Source of the DNA: Verrucomicrobiota bacterium
GTDB taxonomy: Bacteria > Verrucomicrobiota > Verrucomicrobiia > Opitutales > Opitutaceae
Direction: 5' to 3'
DNA: 64,000 nucleotides
NCBI GenBank assembly: GCA_023430565.1
Contig: JAEZAD010000210.1
Span: 10,240-74,239 of the forward strand
Shown here: positions 15,597 through 26,480 of the stretch, in pieces
Layout: every line of letters starts with the position of its first letter
Position numbering within the stretch: the stretch's first letter is position 1
The notes under the pieces: model-generated
Told to the model about the DNA's origin: nothing
The model's input: the letters and a program-made list of their open reading frames with translations, nothing else
The model's database searches: none
Position numbers and translations under genes: made by a program

Positions 15597-18133
15597 GCGA
15601 TGGGTTCTGCTTTGAGGTGCAGGGGTGATCCATAGATCACACCTGTCTCGGCGTCGACTGCGCGCACTTGAAATGCCCCAACAAAGACGTCGTCAAGCCG
15701 GATGGGCACCCGTGCCGCCTGTCCCATTTTGAGCCGGACTAGACCTGTCGCCGGATCGACATGCGGCGAGGATGCTGCTTCGCCGACCGCCTTCTCCTCC
15801 TTGAGGGCGGTGCTTCTGACTTCAAGTTTGAACACCACGTCGCAGGCAAACAGATCACCACCGAACACCGATACGTCCAACATCGGGCGGCGTGTCGTCA
15901 CGACACCCGTAGACTCGCCACGGTAGCGCAGCTCGATTTCGACGACCGACTTGCCAGCCGGTTCATCGTTAGCGAGATCAACTTCCAAAACCGGTATTAC
16001 GTTTTCCGGCAGTGACAGTCCTTCGTGAAAATACCCGTGCCGTTTGCTGAAGGTCGCAAATGAACGAGGTGCAACGTACGTCGGAAAGTCTCCGGCGATG
16101 CCCACGTGCTCCTTAGGCACTGCGACAAAGTCCGGTCCTCCAGATCCAGTTCCGAGCAGGCACCGGTTCTTAACTTCCAACCAGTCTCCAGGTGGCTTGC
16201 TGAGGGTATTGCCGGCGGAGGTCGTACTCGCGTTCAACGCGAAACCGTGATCGGTGGCAATGACGACGTGATGGAACCCTGCCTTCTTGAGTTTCCCAAC
16301 CGCAGCGATCAATTGCGCCAAGATGTGAGGCATCGAGCGGCAGACATTCGCAGCAGCCAATTCTCCCTGCTCGTCGATGTCCGTCGTCTTTACAAGCAAC
16401 AGCTCAACGCCATCTAGAATGATGCCCTGTTTCTTCGATCCATTCCCCAGCAGCATCACCTCATCCAGATCAAGCATTCGAACGCGATCCCCGTAGATTG
16501 CCTTCGTGTAGTCACGGCGATCATTCGGTGTCTTGATCTGCTTTCGGGCCAAGGTCGGCACCAGTTCATTTCCCACGCGCACCAAGGCGAGGTTCCCGTC
16601 GGCTTGCGGGAGAAGTGCGGCCATACCGACGGGTGTGATCGTTGGCAGCTGTGCGCAAACCGCTTGGAGACGGCACACGTGGGCGTCAGCGAGCTGGCGC
16701 TCAAGTGCCGCCGCCAATTCAAACCGCAACGCGTCGACCATGAAGTACGCCACGCGCTTTCCTCGTGTCTCAAGCAGCGGCGCAACGATTCGATCGAAGA
16801 CTTGCGTGGCGCGCAGGTGTCCATGACTCGGCCACCCCTCCTTCACAATGGCATCGGCGAACCGATTTTGAAGCTTGTCCGCCACGCTGCGATGGCGTTC
16901 CTGCGCGGACTCGACCAACTCCACGAGCCCTTCAAGCTCCCAGTGGGCGTCGTTAAGCGCTCGCTCTAGCTCACGCTGCGCTTGGTCAACTCGGTACGCA
17001 CGCCGCGTGTAGAATGAGATCAGTTCATCCGTGGACCGAGGCGAGGTCGGAAGGTCGCGCTCAAGATCTTCCGCTACCACGAGCAATTCACGGGCCCGTT
17101 CGGCGACGACCCACAATGTGCCCCGGTCGGTACGGCGCACCCAGATCGACCCGCGACGTTTGGCGGCGATCTCGGATGCCTTCCCAAGTGCGCCCGCCAA
17201 CACCTGCTGAACAAAGCGGCGCAGGAAAGAGCGTTCCTCGAACGCAAACGTGTCGAGGTCGCCGAGGTCGTCCACTCCACGCATGCGCTCCTCCAACTGC
17301 ATGGTCGTTGCTATGAGATCGGCGCGTTCGATGTAGAGGTCATACGTCCGCTCTTGTCGAAGCGTCTCGCAAACCCGATTGACGAGAATTTCGGCACCGG
17401 TTCTCGCCACTGGGACGTCACGAAGGCCGGCCGGAAGTTTTTGTGGCAGGTCGTAGGCGAACTCACTGAACAGGATGAATCGCCAGAGATCGTCGGAAAT
17501 CGACTCCCATTTCTTTTTCCCTTTCGCGACGAACCCAAGCTGTGCCTCCAGCATTTCCTTGGCTTCGGTGATCCATCCATCACCGGTCTTCATTGCGTTT
17601 GCCTGGGCGGGCGTGGGAGCGAGCAATCCTACAAGAAGATCTGTCACGGACTCTGCGCAAAGAAGCGTCTGCAACTGCGGCCAGTTGTTACCGCCTCCGA
17701 CCGCCTCAAGCGTCGCCAGATTAGGAACGCCCGTTAGAAACAGCTCGCGGATCTTTTCCCGATGATCGGCTTTGGCGTTTTCGCACAACAACTGAAAGGA
17801 ATCGCCCTCGTTATCCAGGAACGCTCCGCTGGCTGTTGCAATGGCACTGAATGGGTCGAGACACCGGGCCTCCGGTGTCATCGGGGCACGCATTGGGAGA
17901 TAAACTATCAGGCGCTTTTCTCCCGCGGCGGGATCGCCAGCGTGCGCCCACCACGCGACCGCAGCTTCGTGTGCCTCGATAAAAGACACCGAAGCGTCAA
18001 GGATCGTATGTTGGGAATCCGCGATTCCCAACACGATTTCATGAAGACGGCGCGTGGGATCATAGACCACGAGGGCCCCTCGCTCAGCGGCGCGGCGGCG
18101 AAATGACTGCTGAATAGATTCAGAGATCTTCAT
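15593..18133 (-). CDS. pglZ: BREX alkaline-phosphatase-superfamily protein PglZ
   Basis: An 846-residue protein matching BREX-1 PglZ. The phosphatase-like (PglZ) domain lies at about 455-690: AYFMVDALRFELAAAL carries the first metal-binding Asp, TPVGMAALLP follows, and ATDHGFALN carries the later Asp-His pair. A beta-rich C-terminal region (about 690-846) ends the protein. PglZ is essential for BREX methylation and protection, probably as a scaffold or nuclease-like enzyme. Its start overlaps the pglX stop by 4 bases (ATGA) and its stop overlaps the brxL start in the same way, the usual BREX packing. Confidence 0.93.
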   Translation of the reverse strand: MKISESIQQSFRRRAAERGALVVYDPTRRLHEIVLGIADSQHTILDASVSFIEAHEAAVAWWAHAGDPAAGEKRLIVYLPMRAPMTPEARCLDPFSAIATASGAFLDNEGDSFQLLCENAKADHREKIRELFLTGVPNLATLEAVGGGNNWPQLQTLLCAESVTDLLVGLLAPTPAQANAMKTGDGWITEAKEMLEAQLGFVAKGKKKWESISDDLWRFILFSEFAYDLPQKLPAGLRDVPVARTGAEILVNRVCETLRQERTYDLYIERADLIATTMQLEERMRGVDDLGDLDTFAFEERSFLRRFVQQVLAGALGKASEIAAKRRGSIWVRRTDRGTLWVVAERARELLVVAEDLERDLPTSPRSTDELISFYTRRAYRVDQAQRELERALNDAHWELEGLVELVESAQERHRSVADKLQNRFADAIVKEGWPSHGHLRATQVFDRIVAPLLETRGKRVAYFMVDALRFELAAALERQLADAHVCRLQAVCAQLPTITPVGMAALLPQADGNLALVRVGNELVPTLARKQIKTPNDRRDYTKAIYGDRVRMLDLDEVMLLGNGSKKQGIILDGVELLLVKTTDIDEQGELAAANVCRSMPHILAQLIAAVGKLKKAGFHHVVIATDHGFALNASTTSAGNTLSKPPGDWLEVKNRCLLGTGSGGPDFVAVPKEHVGIAGDFPTYVAPRSFATFSKRHGYFHEGLSLPENVIPVLEVDLANDEPAGKSVVEIELRYRGESTGVVTTRRPMLDVSVFGGDLFACDVVFKLEVRSTALKEEKAVGEAASSPHVDPATGLVRLKMGQAARVPIRLDDVFVGAFQVRAVDAETGVIYGSPLHLKAEPIA

Positions 18134-21100
18134 GGCGATTGGGTATTCCCGTTACTCAAAATCCCCCGGACCGCTTTGAGTTCGGGTGCCGTCGTCTGCC
18201 GTTGATCCTCTTCGGCTGGTTTCTTGTTTCTGCCTTTAGCCAGTTTCGCCGCTGCCTTGACTTGGCAGATCGACTCAAGGCCGTGCGCGATTGCGATCGA
18301 GCGATCACGTTCGGAGCGCTTCTTCACGCGCTCGGGCCAAATGGAGTAAGCGAGATGGGCCCAGTCGTATTCGCCGTTCTCCAACTTCTGCCAACAAGCT
18401 TTCAAATCTTTTTGCCACTTCGGTAGCCGGAACATCTTCCACAGCGGACTGGCGGTGATAATTACACCGTCATTGAGGTTAGGTTTATAGGGCAACTGAG
18501 CGACGCGAAGCAGCTCGTTTTGAAACTCAACCAACTCGGATCGCAACGCCGTCAGCCGCTCGGTTTCAGATCGCTTCGATCGCTCATCACCGCTCGCAGT
18601 CATGGCGCGGGCGAGATCTCCTTCCACGGAGGCGATCTTTGGTCTGACGAAGTCATTGACACATTGAAACAACGTCTGGTCAGAGATTCGGTGATAGTAG
18701 AGCCAAAGAGTGTAGCCGCCTGAAACAGTTGAGAGGGGCCAATAGATGGGAGCTTGGCGGCGACTCTTTGAGTAGCGACGCAGGTGTTCGGCGAAGAAAG
18801 CGGTTGGCCGACGAATCCACTCGCGCAAACTTGGCGCGCCGAGCAGTGTGCACGTTTCGTGCTCGACGTCGTTGGCGCACGTGGGCCACAGGATTTGGAT
18901 TGCGGATCGGACACTGCGTTCGATGTCGAGTGGGTGCTCCGAGTCGTCAACGAGGACGCCATCCCAAGCCACATTCACCGGATAAGCACCGAGGGCGCGC
19001 GGCTGCCCGCCCTCCTTAGCAGTAATAGGGAGTCCGTCGTCCCCTCTGAGCATTCCCGGCGAGCAGATCGGAAGAGGGGCAAATGGATTGGGTAGCGGCG
19101 GTGCCGGGCGAACGCCCGTGGCATATCTGATGTCCCAGCGACCGAAGGCACTACCAACGAGGTAGTGGAAAATGGCTCGCGCGGCATCTTGTTGTGCTGC
19201 CTGCTCAGGTGAAGGTGGAAGTAGCGGCCGGTGAATGTCTCCGACATCGTCAATGATGTCTCTCCAGTCACTATCGCTAAACCGGTAAAACTCACGGACT
19301 TTTAGGTCGATCTCGATTTGAATCTCACCATACGCTCCCGCGAGCTGTTGGTCTCGTCGCAGTATAGTGCTAGCCAATTCCTTCACGGATTCCGGTATCG
19401 ATCCTAAGAACGGGGAAACAAATTGCGCTGTTGTCTCATCGGAAAGATCTGGTGCAAAGCGGATCGACCATGCTTTTTGTCCGAGATCAGCGAGCGATAC
19501 ATCATTGATGGCGGCACGGGGAACAGGCAATCGTTGAGCCAAACCCACTTCGTAAGAATTCGCCCCCGCGCCTCCCTCCGCTTCAGAAGCGCCTAAAGCC
19601 AGGCTGAGTAGATAGCTTGCTGGCCGCGAATTCAAAAGTGCTGCGAGCGCATAAGCAGAGCCATTAATGTCAACTATTGCCGGACCCTTGTGGCCAAATG
19701 CACATCCCGCTGGCATCAAACGCGGAGCAAAACGCTTATTCGTCCGAAGAGGATAGGTGAGGCCGCTTTTAAGATAGTCGTGTGGGTTCCGAATGACTGC
19801 TGGCGCAAACTTCGAAAGATCACCTCGGCCCTCGTCCCATTTTACGGCGAGATGAACATCGTCATGATAGGGACTGTATTCCCCTCCTTTGGCGATCAGC
19901 AGCCAACCGTGGGTCCCGATAGATTTAGGAGCTATTTCCCAGCGAAGACGAAGAAATCGGAAGTCGTCCGCCGTCGCTAGCCCTTGCCGCACGTGTGCGG
20001 TCTCTTCCAAAGAAGGGAACGACGTGAATGCATTTCGCAGATCTGGTGAACACCAATATCCGAATACAGCATACGGCAATTTTTCAAACTCGCTTTGATT
20101 CGTTTGATATACATTGGGTGTGATGATCCCCAGCCGAATGTTCGCTACAGTTTCCAGAAACCGAGCTTCGCGTTCGTTTTGTTTGAGCAGTCTTAGGAAA
20201 AGAGACGCAGCCTGCGTCTTACGTGTCTGAAGAATGTAGGTTGCGGTTCTTACTGTTGCACCGTCGAGCACATGCCCTCCTAAGTGTGCCATTACACCCA
20301 TCGTAGATCGCTTCAAAAGCACTTCTCGCCGCCAAGATTCTAACGTGCGACGGAAGAAACCGGCCTCCGTTGAAATTATACCGATGAATCCATTACGAAG
20401 TGACAGATCGATCGCACGCTCCACAAACGCTGCGAACAGATCCGAGCAGCTATCGGGATACTGTGATTCGATATAGTCCTTCGATTCGAGCGTTGCTTCA
20501 CCGAACGGCGGATTCGCCACAACTATGTCGTAACGTTTGCGGCAGACATCGATAAAGGCGAAGCCTTGTGCGGCATCGTCGGCGAACAGGCGTCGCTGGA
20601 AACCGCCATTTTCAGCCTGCATCGCGTAGGTTTCGAGCGCGCGGTAGATCCTTTCTTCCGCTTTTTCCCAGAATTGCTCATCGGTGAGACTGCGTAGATT
20701 GAGTTCGTGCTGTTCAGGCGGTTCCATTTCGGCAAATAGGGCCCCCTGTAGCTGGCCCGATTGGCGCCGAGCGTGTGAGCGCGCATCGCCGATGGTAGCA
20801 CGGATTTCTTCTTCGATGCGTAGAAGCGAGCCGGCCTCGCCAGCGAGGGCCAGGCGGTCGAAAATCTTTTCCAGTAAAAAGGCAAAGGCAGGTCGCTCGT
20901 CGATGGGGAACTGCTGGTCGACGAATTCGCGAAGCAGTTCCTTTTCTCCCGGCATGGGTTCAGCGCAAACGAGGTTGGAGCGGGTGATGCGGGGCCGGTC
21001 GGCTGGCCTCACACCAGCCTGGTGCCAGCCGCGCTGGGCGCGTAGCCAAAGACTCAATCCAGCAATTTGGGCAGCTCGTGGATCGATGTCGATGCCGTGA

Positions 21101-22266
21101 ATGTTGTGCTCGACAATGAGAAGCGGCACTTCGCGCAGGAATGCGGTCTTGTCGGGAAAATCGTCCACGAAAGTAACGAAAGCCGCGAAAGTTTCGGCGG
21201 ACTTGGTCCTGGCGTCGTCGCCGACTGCGATTTCCCATGCTTCCTCGTAGATAACGGTAAAGAGATCGAACGCATAGAGACCAAAGTGCATCGAGCCGCA
21301 CGCGGGATCGAGCAGCCGGATTTCGCGCGGGTCTTTGAGGGGGCGATGCGGAATGTGAACGGGCTGTCGGAACAAATCGTCCTGTGGAAAATTCTCCCGC
21401 TTCGGAAGGTCAGGCACCGATTCGCCCGGTCTCAGGAAGATCTCATTAGGTCGCCGAACGAGGTACCGGCACCGTTCTCGAAGCGCGGTTTCACCGAGGC
21501 ACATCTCAAACCAGAGTCGCCCGAGCGTGTTGTCGGTGAGGAATTCGACTACGTATCGCGGAGTGAAAAACTGATTTCGGACCGCAAGTTCGCGGCCGTT
21601 GCGCGGCGCAGGGGATTCCTTGCGCATCTGGCTACGCTCGGCTTCGTCGTTATAATATTGGTATACCCACCCGATGGTTTCGTCCTCCCGCCAGAGAGGC
21701 TTGAGATCCGGGCCGTTTAGTAACTCGAACAGTCTAATCAGCACATCCTCACGGGGAAACAGCAGTCCGTATGGGGAATTACGGTCGAACAGGCCCCCCA
21801 AGTCCACGGCCAGTTCGTCGAAAAGGCAGCGCACGAAAGTTCGATACCGGTGGTAGGCATCTCCCAAGCCCGAATACGCGACCTCCGAAAAAGTCTTGAA
21901 CGCCTTTGAGCTAAATCCACCGCCGACCGATTCCACAATAATTCCGCGCTCCTCTGCCATACGGAGCGCGGCAAACCGATTCAACATAGTGAAGGCTTGC
22001 TCGCGGAGCACACGCTTAACCGCTTCTTTGAGCCCACCGCTGACATCCGTCGCCAAAATGTGATCTATGCGCTCCCGCAACAACCGAGCGACACGGAGTC
22101 GCTCGTCGCTGAGATGGGCCAGCTTTTCGATTTCGACGATACGCCCCTCGTGTGCATAGACGCCATAAAACTCTTGAAGCTTGGCGTCGAACTCCTCGGT
22201 CAAGAGGTCGCGGCATTCGGCCACGAGGCGGGCGAGCCGGTTCCGGGTTGGAGAGTCGAAGGCCAT
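18130..22266 (-). CDS. pglX: BREX N6-adenine DNA methyltransferase PglX
   Basis: A 1378-residue adenine methyltransferase of the BREX-1 type. S-adenosylmethionine motif I is LLDPACGSMHFG, with D320 following LL. The catalytic motif IV is NPPF, starting at N585 in VVANPPFGE. A large C-terminal part is expected to hold the target-recognition region. Host sites methylated by PglX mark self DNA. It begins 3 bases after brxC and overlaps pglZ. It has the full length usual for BREX-1 PglX (about 1200-1400), with no sign of truncation or phase-variable repeats. Confidence 0.94.
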   Translation of the reverse strand: MAFDSPTRNRLARLVAECRDLLTEEFDAKLQEFYGVYAHEGRIVEIEKLAHLSDERLRVARLLRERIDHILATDVSGGLKEAVKRVLREQAFTMLNRFAALRMAEERGIIVESVGGGFSSKAFKTFSEVAYSGLGDAYHRYRTFVRCLFDELAVDLGGLFDRNSPYGLLFPREDVLIRLFELLNGPDLKPLWREDETIGWVYQYYNDEAERSQMRKESPAPRNGRELAVRNQFFTPRYVVEFLTDNTLGRLWFEMCLGETALRERCRYLVRRPNEIFLRPGESVPDLPKRENFPQDDLFRQPVHIPHRPLKDPREIRLLDPACGSMHFGLYAFDLFTVIYEEAWEIAVGDDARTKSAETFAAFVTFVDDFPDKTAFLREVPLLIVEHNIHGIDIDPRAAQIAGLSLWLRAQRGWHQAGVRPADRPRITRSNLVCAEPMPGEKELLREFVDQQFPIDERPAFAFLLEKIFDRLALAGEAGSLLRIEEEIRATIGDARSHARRQSGQLQGALFAEMEPPEQHELNLRSLTDEQFWEKAEERIYRALETYAMQAENGGFQRRLFADDAAQGFAFIDVCRKRYDIVVANPPFGEATLESKDYIESQYPDSCSDLFAAFVERAIDLSLRNGFIGIISTEAGFFRRTLESWRREVLLKRSTMGVMAHLGGHVLDGATVRTATYILQTRKTQAASLFLRLLKQNEREARFLETVANIRLGIITPNVYQTNQSEFEKLPYAVFGYWCSPDLRNAFTSFPSLEETAHVRQGLATADDFRFLRLRWEIAPKSIGTHGWLLIAKGGEYSPYHDDVHLAVKWDEGRGDLSKFAPAVIRNPHDYLKSGLTYPLRTNKRFAPRLMPAGCAFGHKGPAIVDINGSAYALAALLNSRPASYLLSLALGASEAEGGAGANSYEVGLAQRLPVPRAAINDVSLADLGQKAWSIRFAPDLSDETTAQFVSPFLGSIPESVKELASTILRRDQQLAGAYGEIQIEIDLKVREFYRFSDSDWRDIIDDVGDIHRPLLPPSPEQAAQQDAARAIFHYLVGSAFGRWDIRYATGVRPAPPLPNPFAPLPICSPGMLRGDDGLPITAKEGGQPRALGAYPVNVAWDGVLVDDSEHPLDIERSVRSAIQILWPTCANDVEHETCTLLGAPSLREWIRRPTAFFAEHLRRYSKSRRQAPIYWPLSTVSGGYTLWLYYHRISDQTLFQCVNDFVRPKIASVEGDLARAMTASGDERSKRSETERLTALRSELVEFQNELLRVAQLPYKPNLNDGVIITASPLWKMFRLPKWQKDLKACWQKLENGEYDWAHLAYSIWPERVKKRSERDRSIAIAHGLESICQVKAAAKLAKGRNKKPAEEDQRQTTAPELKAVRGILSNGNTQSP

Positions 22267-22269
22267 CGG

Positions 22270-25200
22270 CTACTTCCAAGTCACAATCACGCGTTCGAAT
22301 TCGCCGAGCTTTTGGCGAATAAGTTCCAACTCACCGATCACGGTTTCGATATCTTCTGAAGAAGTGATCTCCTTCGGAAGCGCGACCGTGACCTCGGTGA
22401 AGGGTTGCCGGCCCGGCCTCGGCTCGGGGGGCAGCGGTGGCACCTCACGCTGGTCATCAACCAGCCTCCGGATCTCATCACGGATGCGCGACAGCTCGGT
22501 CATTATGACGAACTGGTGGTTGAGCAGCCTTCGAATTCCGTCCAAGTCGCAGGTCACTTCTAATTCTAGTGCATCGAGCCGCTTGCTGAACACTTCCTGT
22601 CTCTCGACGCCCAGTAACGTCCATCCGTCTGAAGACTCGATCGTGTGCACCTCCCCTTCGAGCAGGGCCGCTTGCTCCTTCGAGAGCATCGCACATCCAT
22701 CGGCAATAGCGATCTGAAGTTGCTTGAGTGTCGTTTGAAGCGCAGGAGCCTGGTTGAAAAAATCGTCCCGATCGAGCAACGCCGCGGCTTCAGCCCGAAG
22801 CTCAGCCGTCTTTGCGACTATATCGCCAGCCGCTCCTGCGGACGGAAGTGCGGCGATATCCGCCAAGTGCCGCCGCAATTGACCTATTGTCTGTTCGATG
22901 CCGTTGGAGAACGCGTTCCGCACCCCGCGTGCCCAGAGCATATCTTCCATCAAAGGGCACGGATCCACGCCTAGTCTTGGCGTCGCGTCTGACGCATCCC
23001 CCTTGAGAATCTCAGAGAGTGAAATCTGCAAATCCGCCGCACGCTGCGCTCCAGGCATCCCGGCGGATCGCAGCTGTGAGTCCAGCGACGCATAGCTTCG
23101 TTGAAGCTCGGGAAAATGCCTTCGCACCGCGTCACTGATTTCCTGCTCCAGAGGCATGACCTGCTCGCCTGTTAGTTCCAACACGCGTTGAGAAGCGCGG
23201 TACTTCGCCTCGGCAGAAATCGCCGAATCACGCAGGGCAACGCTGGCTTTCTTGAAGGCATTATTATTCCGCAGAACCTCAATCGCCGCCTCTCCCCTAA
23301 CCGTCACGTCGGCGCCGCCGATTCGAAGCTTGATCACGCCGGCCACCAACATCGCCGCTAGGAGGTATCTGGTAGTATCTTTTGACCAACCGAACTCGGG
23401 CGAGTAGAAGTCGTCGAGAAGTTTTGCTCCATCGACCTGGCCGTGGCTGCCAAGATAGTCGCGAATCGCAACGAGAGCATGATGATCGACGTTAATCTTC
23501 TTTTGTCCGGCGAATGTGACTACCAACGTGAGGGGGTCATTCTGTGACGCGATCTGTTGGAGATTTGGCGTCTTCAGAAAACGTTCGGCCAATGCACCGT
23601 CCGCCTGAACCGGAGCGAGACCGTATTTGCTGAATACCTTTCGGGCAACGTCCTCCAAATGCTCGTTTGCGGCCGCGTTTACGTCAGCATCGAGCGAGGC
23701 GACGGCAACGGGCGTACTGCGGAACACCAAAACCCCGGACGCGAGCATCTTTCGAAGGCCCGATTCCAGTTCGCCGGTCAGAATCTGTGAACGCTGAAGC
23801 TGACCATCCAAATAGTCACCGACTTCCTTTTCGACCTGCTTATTCCGGTTCTGGTTGTAAATCTCCCGGCACTGGACGATCTCGACGAGCAACCGGTCCA
23901 GATTCGAATCTTCGCGAGCGAGCCAAAATACGGTCGCCCGACTCGATGGGAGCGCCGAATCAATAATTCGCTCGTCTCGTCGCTTCTCGTAGATGGAAGG
24001 GTTAACCAACTCGATCGTATACTGGACCGGATCGCGCTCACCAATCAGGGGAACGGCCTGCGAGCCCACGACAGTCTTCACGCCAGCGGCGACGACTCGT
24101 GTCCCCTCCAACCTTGCCTCTGGCTGACGGGCGAAAATCTCCTTCAGCTTTTCATTGAGCGTCTTTGCCAGTTCGCGTGCTGGCGGCGTATAGGCCACCT
24201 TCAGCTTCTCGATCTCGGCAACCGCTTCGCTCATGAAGCGCAATCGGCCATCCACTTCACTGACGTGCAACGCTGGCTCCTCAAGTAAGCTTGTGACGGC
24301 CCGCTTCACGTCATCCAACTGGGAAGCCGCATCCACGCGTGGATGAATGAGGGCAGCTACATTTTCGCGGCTGATCGGGAAGTCTTCAAGCACCTGGAGC
24401 ACGGCAATCGTCTTCGCAACCCGCACCTCAGTCGAATCAGCGCCGAACGCCTTTTCAGTACGTGTGACACCTTCGATAACATGCTTGTAGGATCGCTGAA
24501 TGTCTACCCGCAGAGTGTCGTAAAACGTGCCGGCGGTGGCCAAGGTGCCAATCGGAGCATCCGCGAGCAGTGGCTGCCCTTGCCGGAGTCCGCTCTGGTC
24601 CACCAGGACGTCTTGAATCACCTTGATCGCTGACCTAAGTCCGATACCGCCGCTCGATCGCGCCAGTTGGCCCAGTAAGGCGAGGAGAATATCGAAGTGC
24701 TGGGGAAGGAACGGATACAGACGCCGGAAGTCGTCTTTATTTAGAGAAGACTTGTAATAGCGACTGCCGGACAGCTGCGTGTGGTGTGTCAGCGCCGCTC
24801 CGTTGGATTCGAATAGAGCGCCAAGTTGTTTTTCTCCCGGCGCAGCCTTCGTAAGAAGGCGGTTGTAACAGATCTCGCGAATGTCACTTGCCTCCAAATC
24901 CACGTGGATTGGGAAACGATCCGCCAATTTGAACAGCTTCGCCGAGTTCAGGCGGGCGTTGGGATCGTCCTCGGTCAGTGTCTGTTGGGCTGTAGCAATA
25001 ACCCATACCTTGCCGCCGCCGATGTACTTCACGTTCTTCGCAAGGCCGTCGAGATTCAGGATCAGATTGTCACGGGAACCGATGTATTGTCCTACCTCGT
25101 CCAAAATGAATATGACATTCTCCTTGCCCGAACGCCGACGGATAAGGCTGAGCATATCAGCGACTCGTTCGTTTTCCTTCTCCGCTTCGTCGATCCGGAG

Positions 25201-25890
25201 TTTTTGGAATGCTCCCGGATCGTTGAACACTTCAGGATAAAATTCGTGCGCCACCCGGGACGCCAGCTGGTTGACCACCAAAGGCTGATTTTGAATCTGT
25301 TCCCACGTCCGTCCTTTCGCCAGTTCCGCAATCCGCGCCTTGAAGGCGTCCATGCGTCCGTCCTTCTCCAGCATAAATTGCAGGTACGCGACTTTCTTGT
25401 CTTTCGAGTAACCCGCCCACTGCATGACTGTCCAGTAGAGAACTGTGGATATCTCCGCCATCGTCGCCCCGGCGATCTGCGCGCTCGCCAGATCGACCAT
25501 GATCACCGCCGCTGGGTGGCGCTTGGCCACGGTAGCGAGTTGCGCCTTTAGAGGAGCAGAGACCAGTTGAGCTTGAAGCCATTCCAAGAAGGGGCGCCCG
25601 TCGATGGTGCGCGATGGATCAAGGGCGAATCCAAGATACTTCGTGAAGGAACTCTTGCCTGACCCGTAGAAGCCCGAAACCCAAACACCGATCTCCGGCG
25701 CGCCGCCACCGAGACCGGCGTCGAGCTGGCTTAGAAGCCGGTCGAAGTTTTTCGCGATGCTATCGGTGACGATGTATTCGGTTATCTCGCGCTTCAGCTG
25801 CTCGTTCTGTGTGCTGTCGAACGAGATGACCTTTTCGATCCGTCGATCGAGCGTGCGGGACACGTCAAACAGTTCTCGAATCGTTTTCAT
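22270..25890 (-). CDS. brxC: BREX P-loop ATPase BrxC
   Basis: A 1206-residue protein matching BrxC of type 1 BREX. The N-terminus IRELFDVSRTLDRRIEKVI is typical, Walker A is GFYGSGKSS at 73-81, and a Walker B-like strand ends in VIFILDEVGQY near 263-273. Long helical regions follow to the C-terminus, including coiled-coil-like segments after residue 900. BrxC is a large AAA-type ATPase required for defence. It starts 5 bases after the brxB stop and ends 3 bases before pglX. Length and order are those of a complete system. Confidence 0.93.
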   Translation of the reverse strand: MKTIRELFDVSRTLDRRIEKVISFDSTQNEQLKREITEYIVTDSIAKNFDRLLSQLDAGLGGGAPEIGVWVSGFYGSGKSSFTKYLGFALDPSRTIDGRPFLEWLQAQLVSAPLKAQLATVAKRHPAAVIMVDLASAQIAGATMAEISTVLYWTVMQWAGYSKDKKVAYLQFMLEKDGRMDAFKARIAELAKGRTWEQIQNQPLVVNQLASRVAHEFYPEVFNDPGAFQKLRIDEAEKENERVADMLSLIRRRSGKENVIFILDEVGQYIGSRDNLILNLDGLAKNVKYIGGGKVWVIATAQQTLTEDDPNARLNSAKLFKLADRFPIHVDLEASDIREICYNRLLTKAAPGEKQLGALFESNGAALTHHTQLSGSRYYKSSLNKDDFRRLYPFLPQHFDILLALLGQLARSSGGIGLRSAIKVIQDVLVDQSGLRQGQPLLADAPIGTLATAGTFYDTLRVDIQRSYKHVIEGVTRTEKAFGADSTEVRVAKTIAVLQVLEDFPISRENVAALIHPRVDAASQLDDVKRAVTSLLEEPALHVSEVDGRLRFMSEAVAEIEKLKVAYTPPARELAKTLNEKLKEIFARQPEARLEGTRVVAAGVKTVVGSQAVPLIGERDPVQYTIELVNPSIYEKRRDERIIDSALPSSRATVFWLAREDSNLDRLLVEIVQCREIYNQNRNKQVEKEVGDYLDGQLQRSQILTGELESGLRKMLASGVLVFRSTPVAVASLDADVNAAANEHLEDVARKVFSKYGLAPVQADGALAERFLKTPNLQQIASQNDPLTLVVTFAGQKKINVDHHALVAIRDYLGSHGQVDGAKLLDDFYSPEFGWSKDTTRYLLAAMLVAGVIKLRIGGADVTVRGEAAIEVLRNNNAFKKASVALRDSAISAEAKYRASQRVLELTGEQVMPLEQEISDAVRRHFPELQRSYASLDSQLRSAGMPGAQRAADLQISLSEILKGDASDATPRLGVDPCPLMEDMLWARGVRNAFSNGIEQTIGQLRRHLADIAALPSAGAAGDIVAKTAELRAEAAALLDRDDFFNQAPALQTTLKQLQIAIADGCAMLSKEQAALLEGEVHTIESSDGWTLLGVERQEVFSKRLDALELEVTCDLDGIRRLLNHQFVIMTELSRIRDEIRRLVDDQREVPPLPPEPRPGRQPFTEVTVALPKEITSSEDIETVIGELELIRQKLGEFERVIVTWK

Positions 25891-25895
25891 AGGTA

Positions 25896-26480
25896 TTAAC
25901 CGCCGATGTGGACCGAGCGGTAATTCCCGTCCGGAGGGTAAAATCCAAGAAAGCGAAGCGTCGTTTTACCTTCGCGTAGCCCCGGATAGAGAATGACGGT
26001 GGGGACACCAAATTTACCCTGAAGCTTTTGCTCCAAGACGCCCACCCGTAGAAACGGGTGCAACGCTTCGAGGTCCGTTAGGAAGAGCACCGTGTTGGCG
26101 CGTCCTTTGAGGAAATCCAGACGCTCCTCGATCCTTCTTTTCAGCAGGTCGTCGGAGGTGAGCACATCCTCCATTGTCCGCACAATCTCGGACACCGACT
26201 CGGCGTCGCATCCGGAATTGGCGGGGCTCGAAAGCCAAACATCGCGAAGTTCATTGCCACGGAAGATCTGAATCACCGTGTCCGCCATCGACATGAACTC
26301 TGCTGCCCAACCTTGCTTTGCCAACTTCGCTGCCCATTGCCGTTGAAGGCGTTTTACTTCGAGCATCTGCTCCGGTTTGAACACGAGGTAGTAGACCGGG
26401 TCATCGCCTGTGTTGGTGAGGCCGCGCCCCGAACGGAGGCGCTGCCAAAGTTCTTCGAAACTGTCAGCTGGAGACGACAT
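25896..26480 (-). CDS. brxB: BREX protein BrxB (DUF1788)
   Basis: A 194-residue protein from the ATG at 26480, reading MSSPADSFEELWQRL, which is the usual DUF1788 N-terminus. The in-frame upstream start at 26543 would lie deep within brxA. Later segments match the family: ERLDFLKGRANTVLFLTDLEALHPFLRVG and, near the end, PTVILYPGLREGKTTLRFLGFYPP. Function is unknown, but it is a core BREX-1 component. It overlaps the end of brxA by 17 bases. Confidence 0.9.
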   Translation of the reverse strand: MSSPADSFEELWQRLRSGRGLTNTGDDPVYYLVFKPEQMLEVKRLQRQWAAKLAKQGWAAEFMSMADTVIQIFRGNELRDVWLSSPANSGCDAESVSEIVRTMEDVLTSDDLLKRRIEERLDFLKGRANTVLFLTDLEALHPFLRVGVLEQKLQGKFGVPTVILYPGLREGKTTLRFLGFYPPDGNYRSVHIGG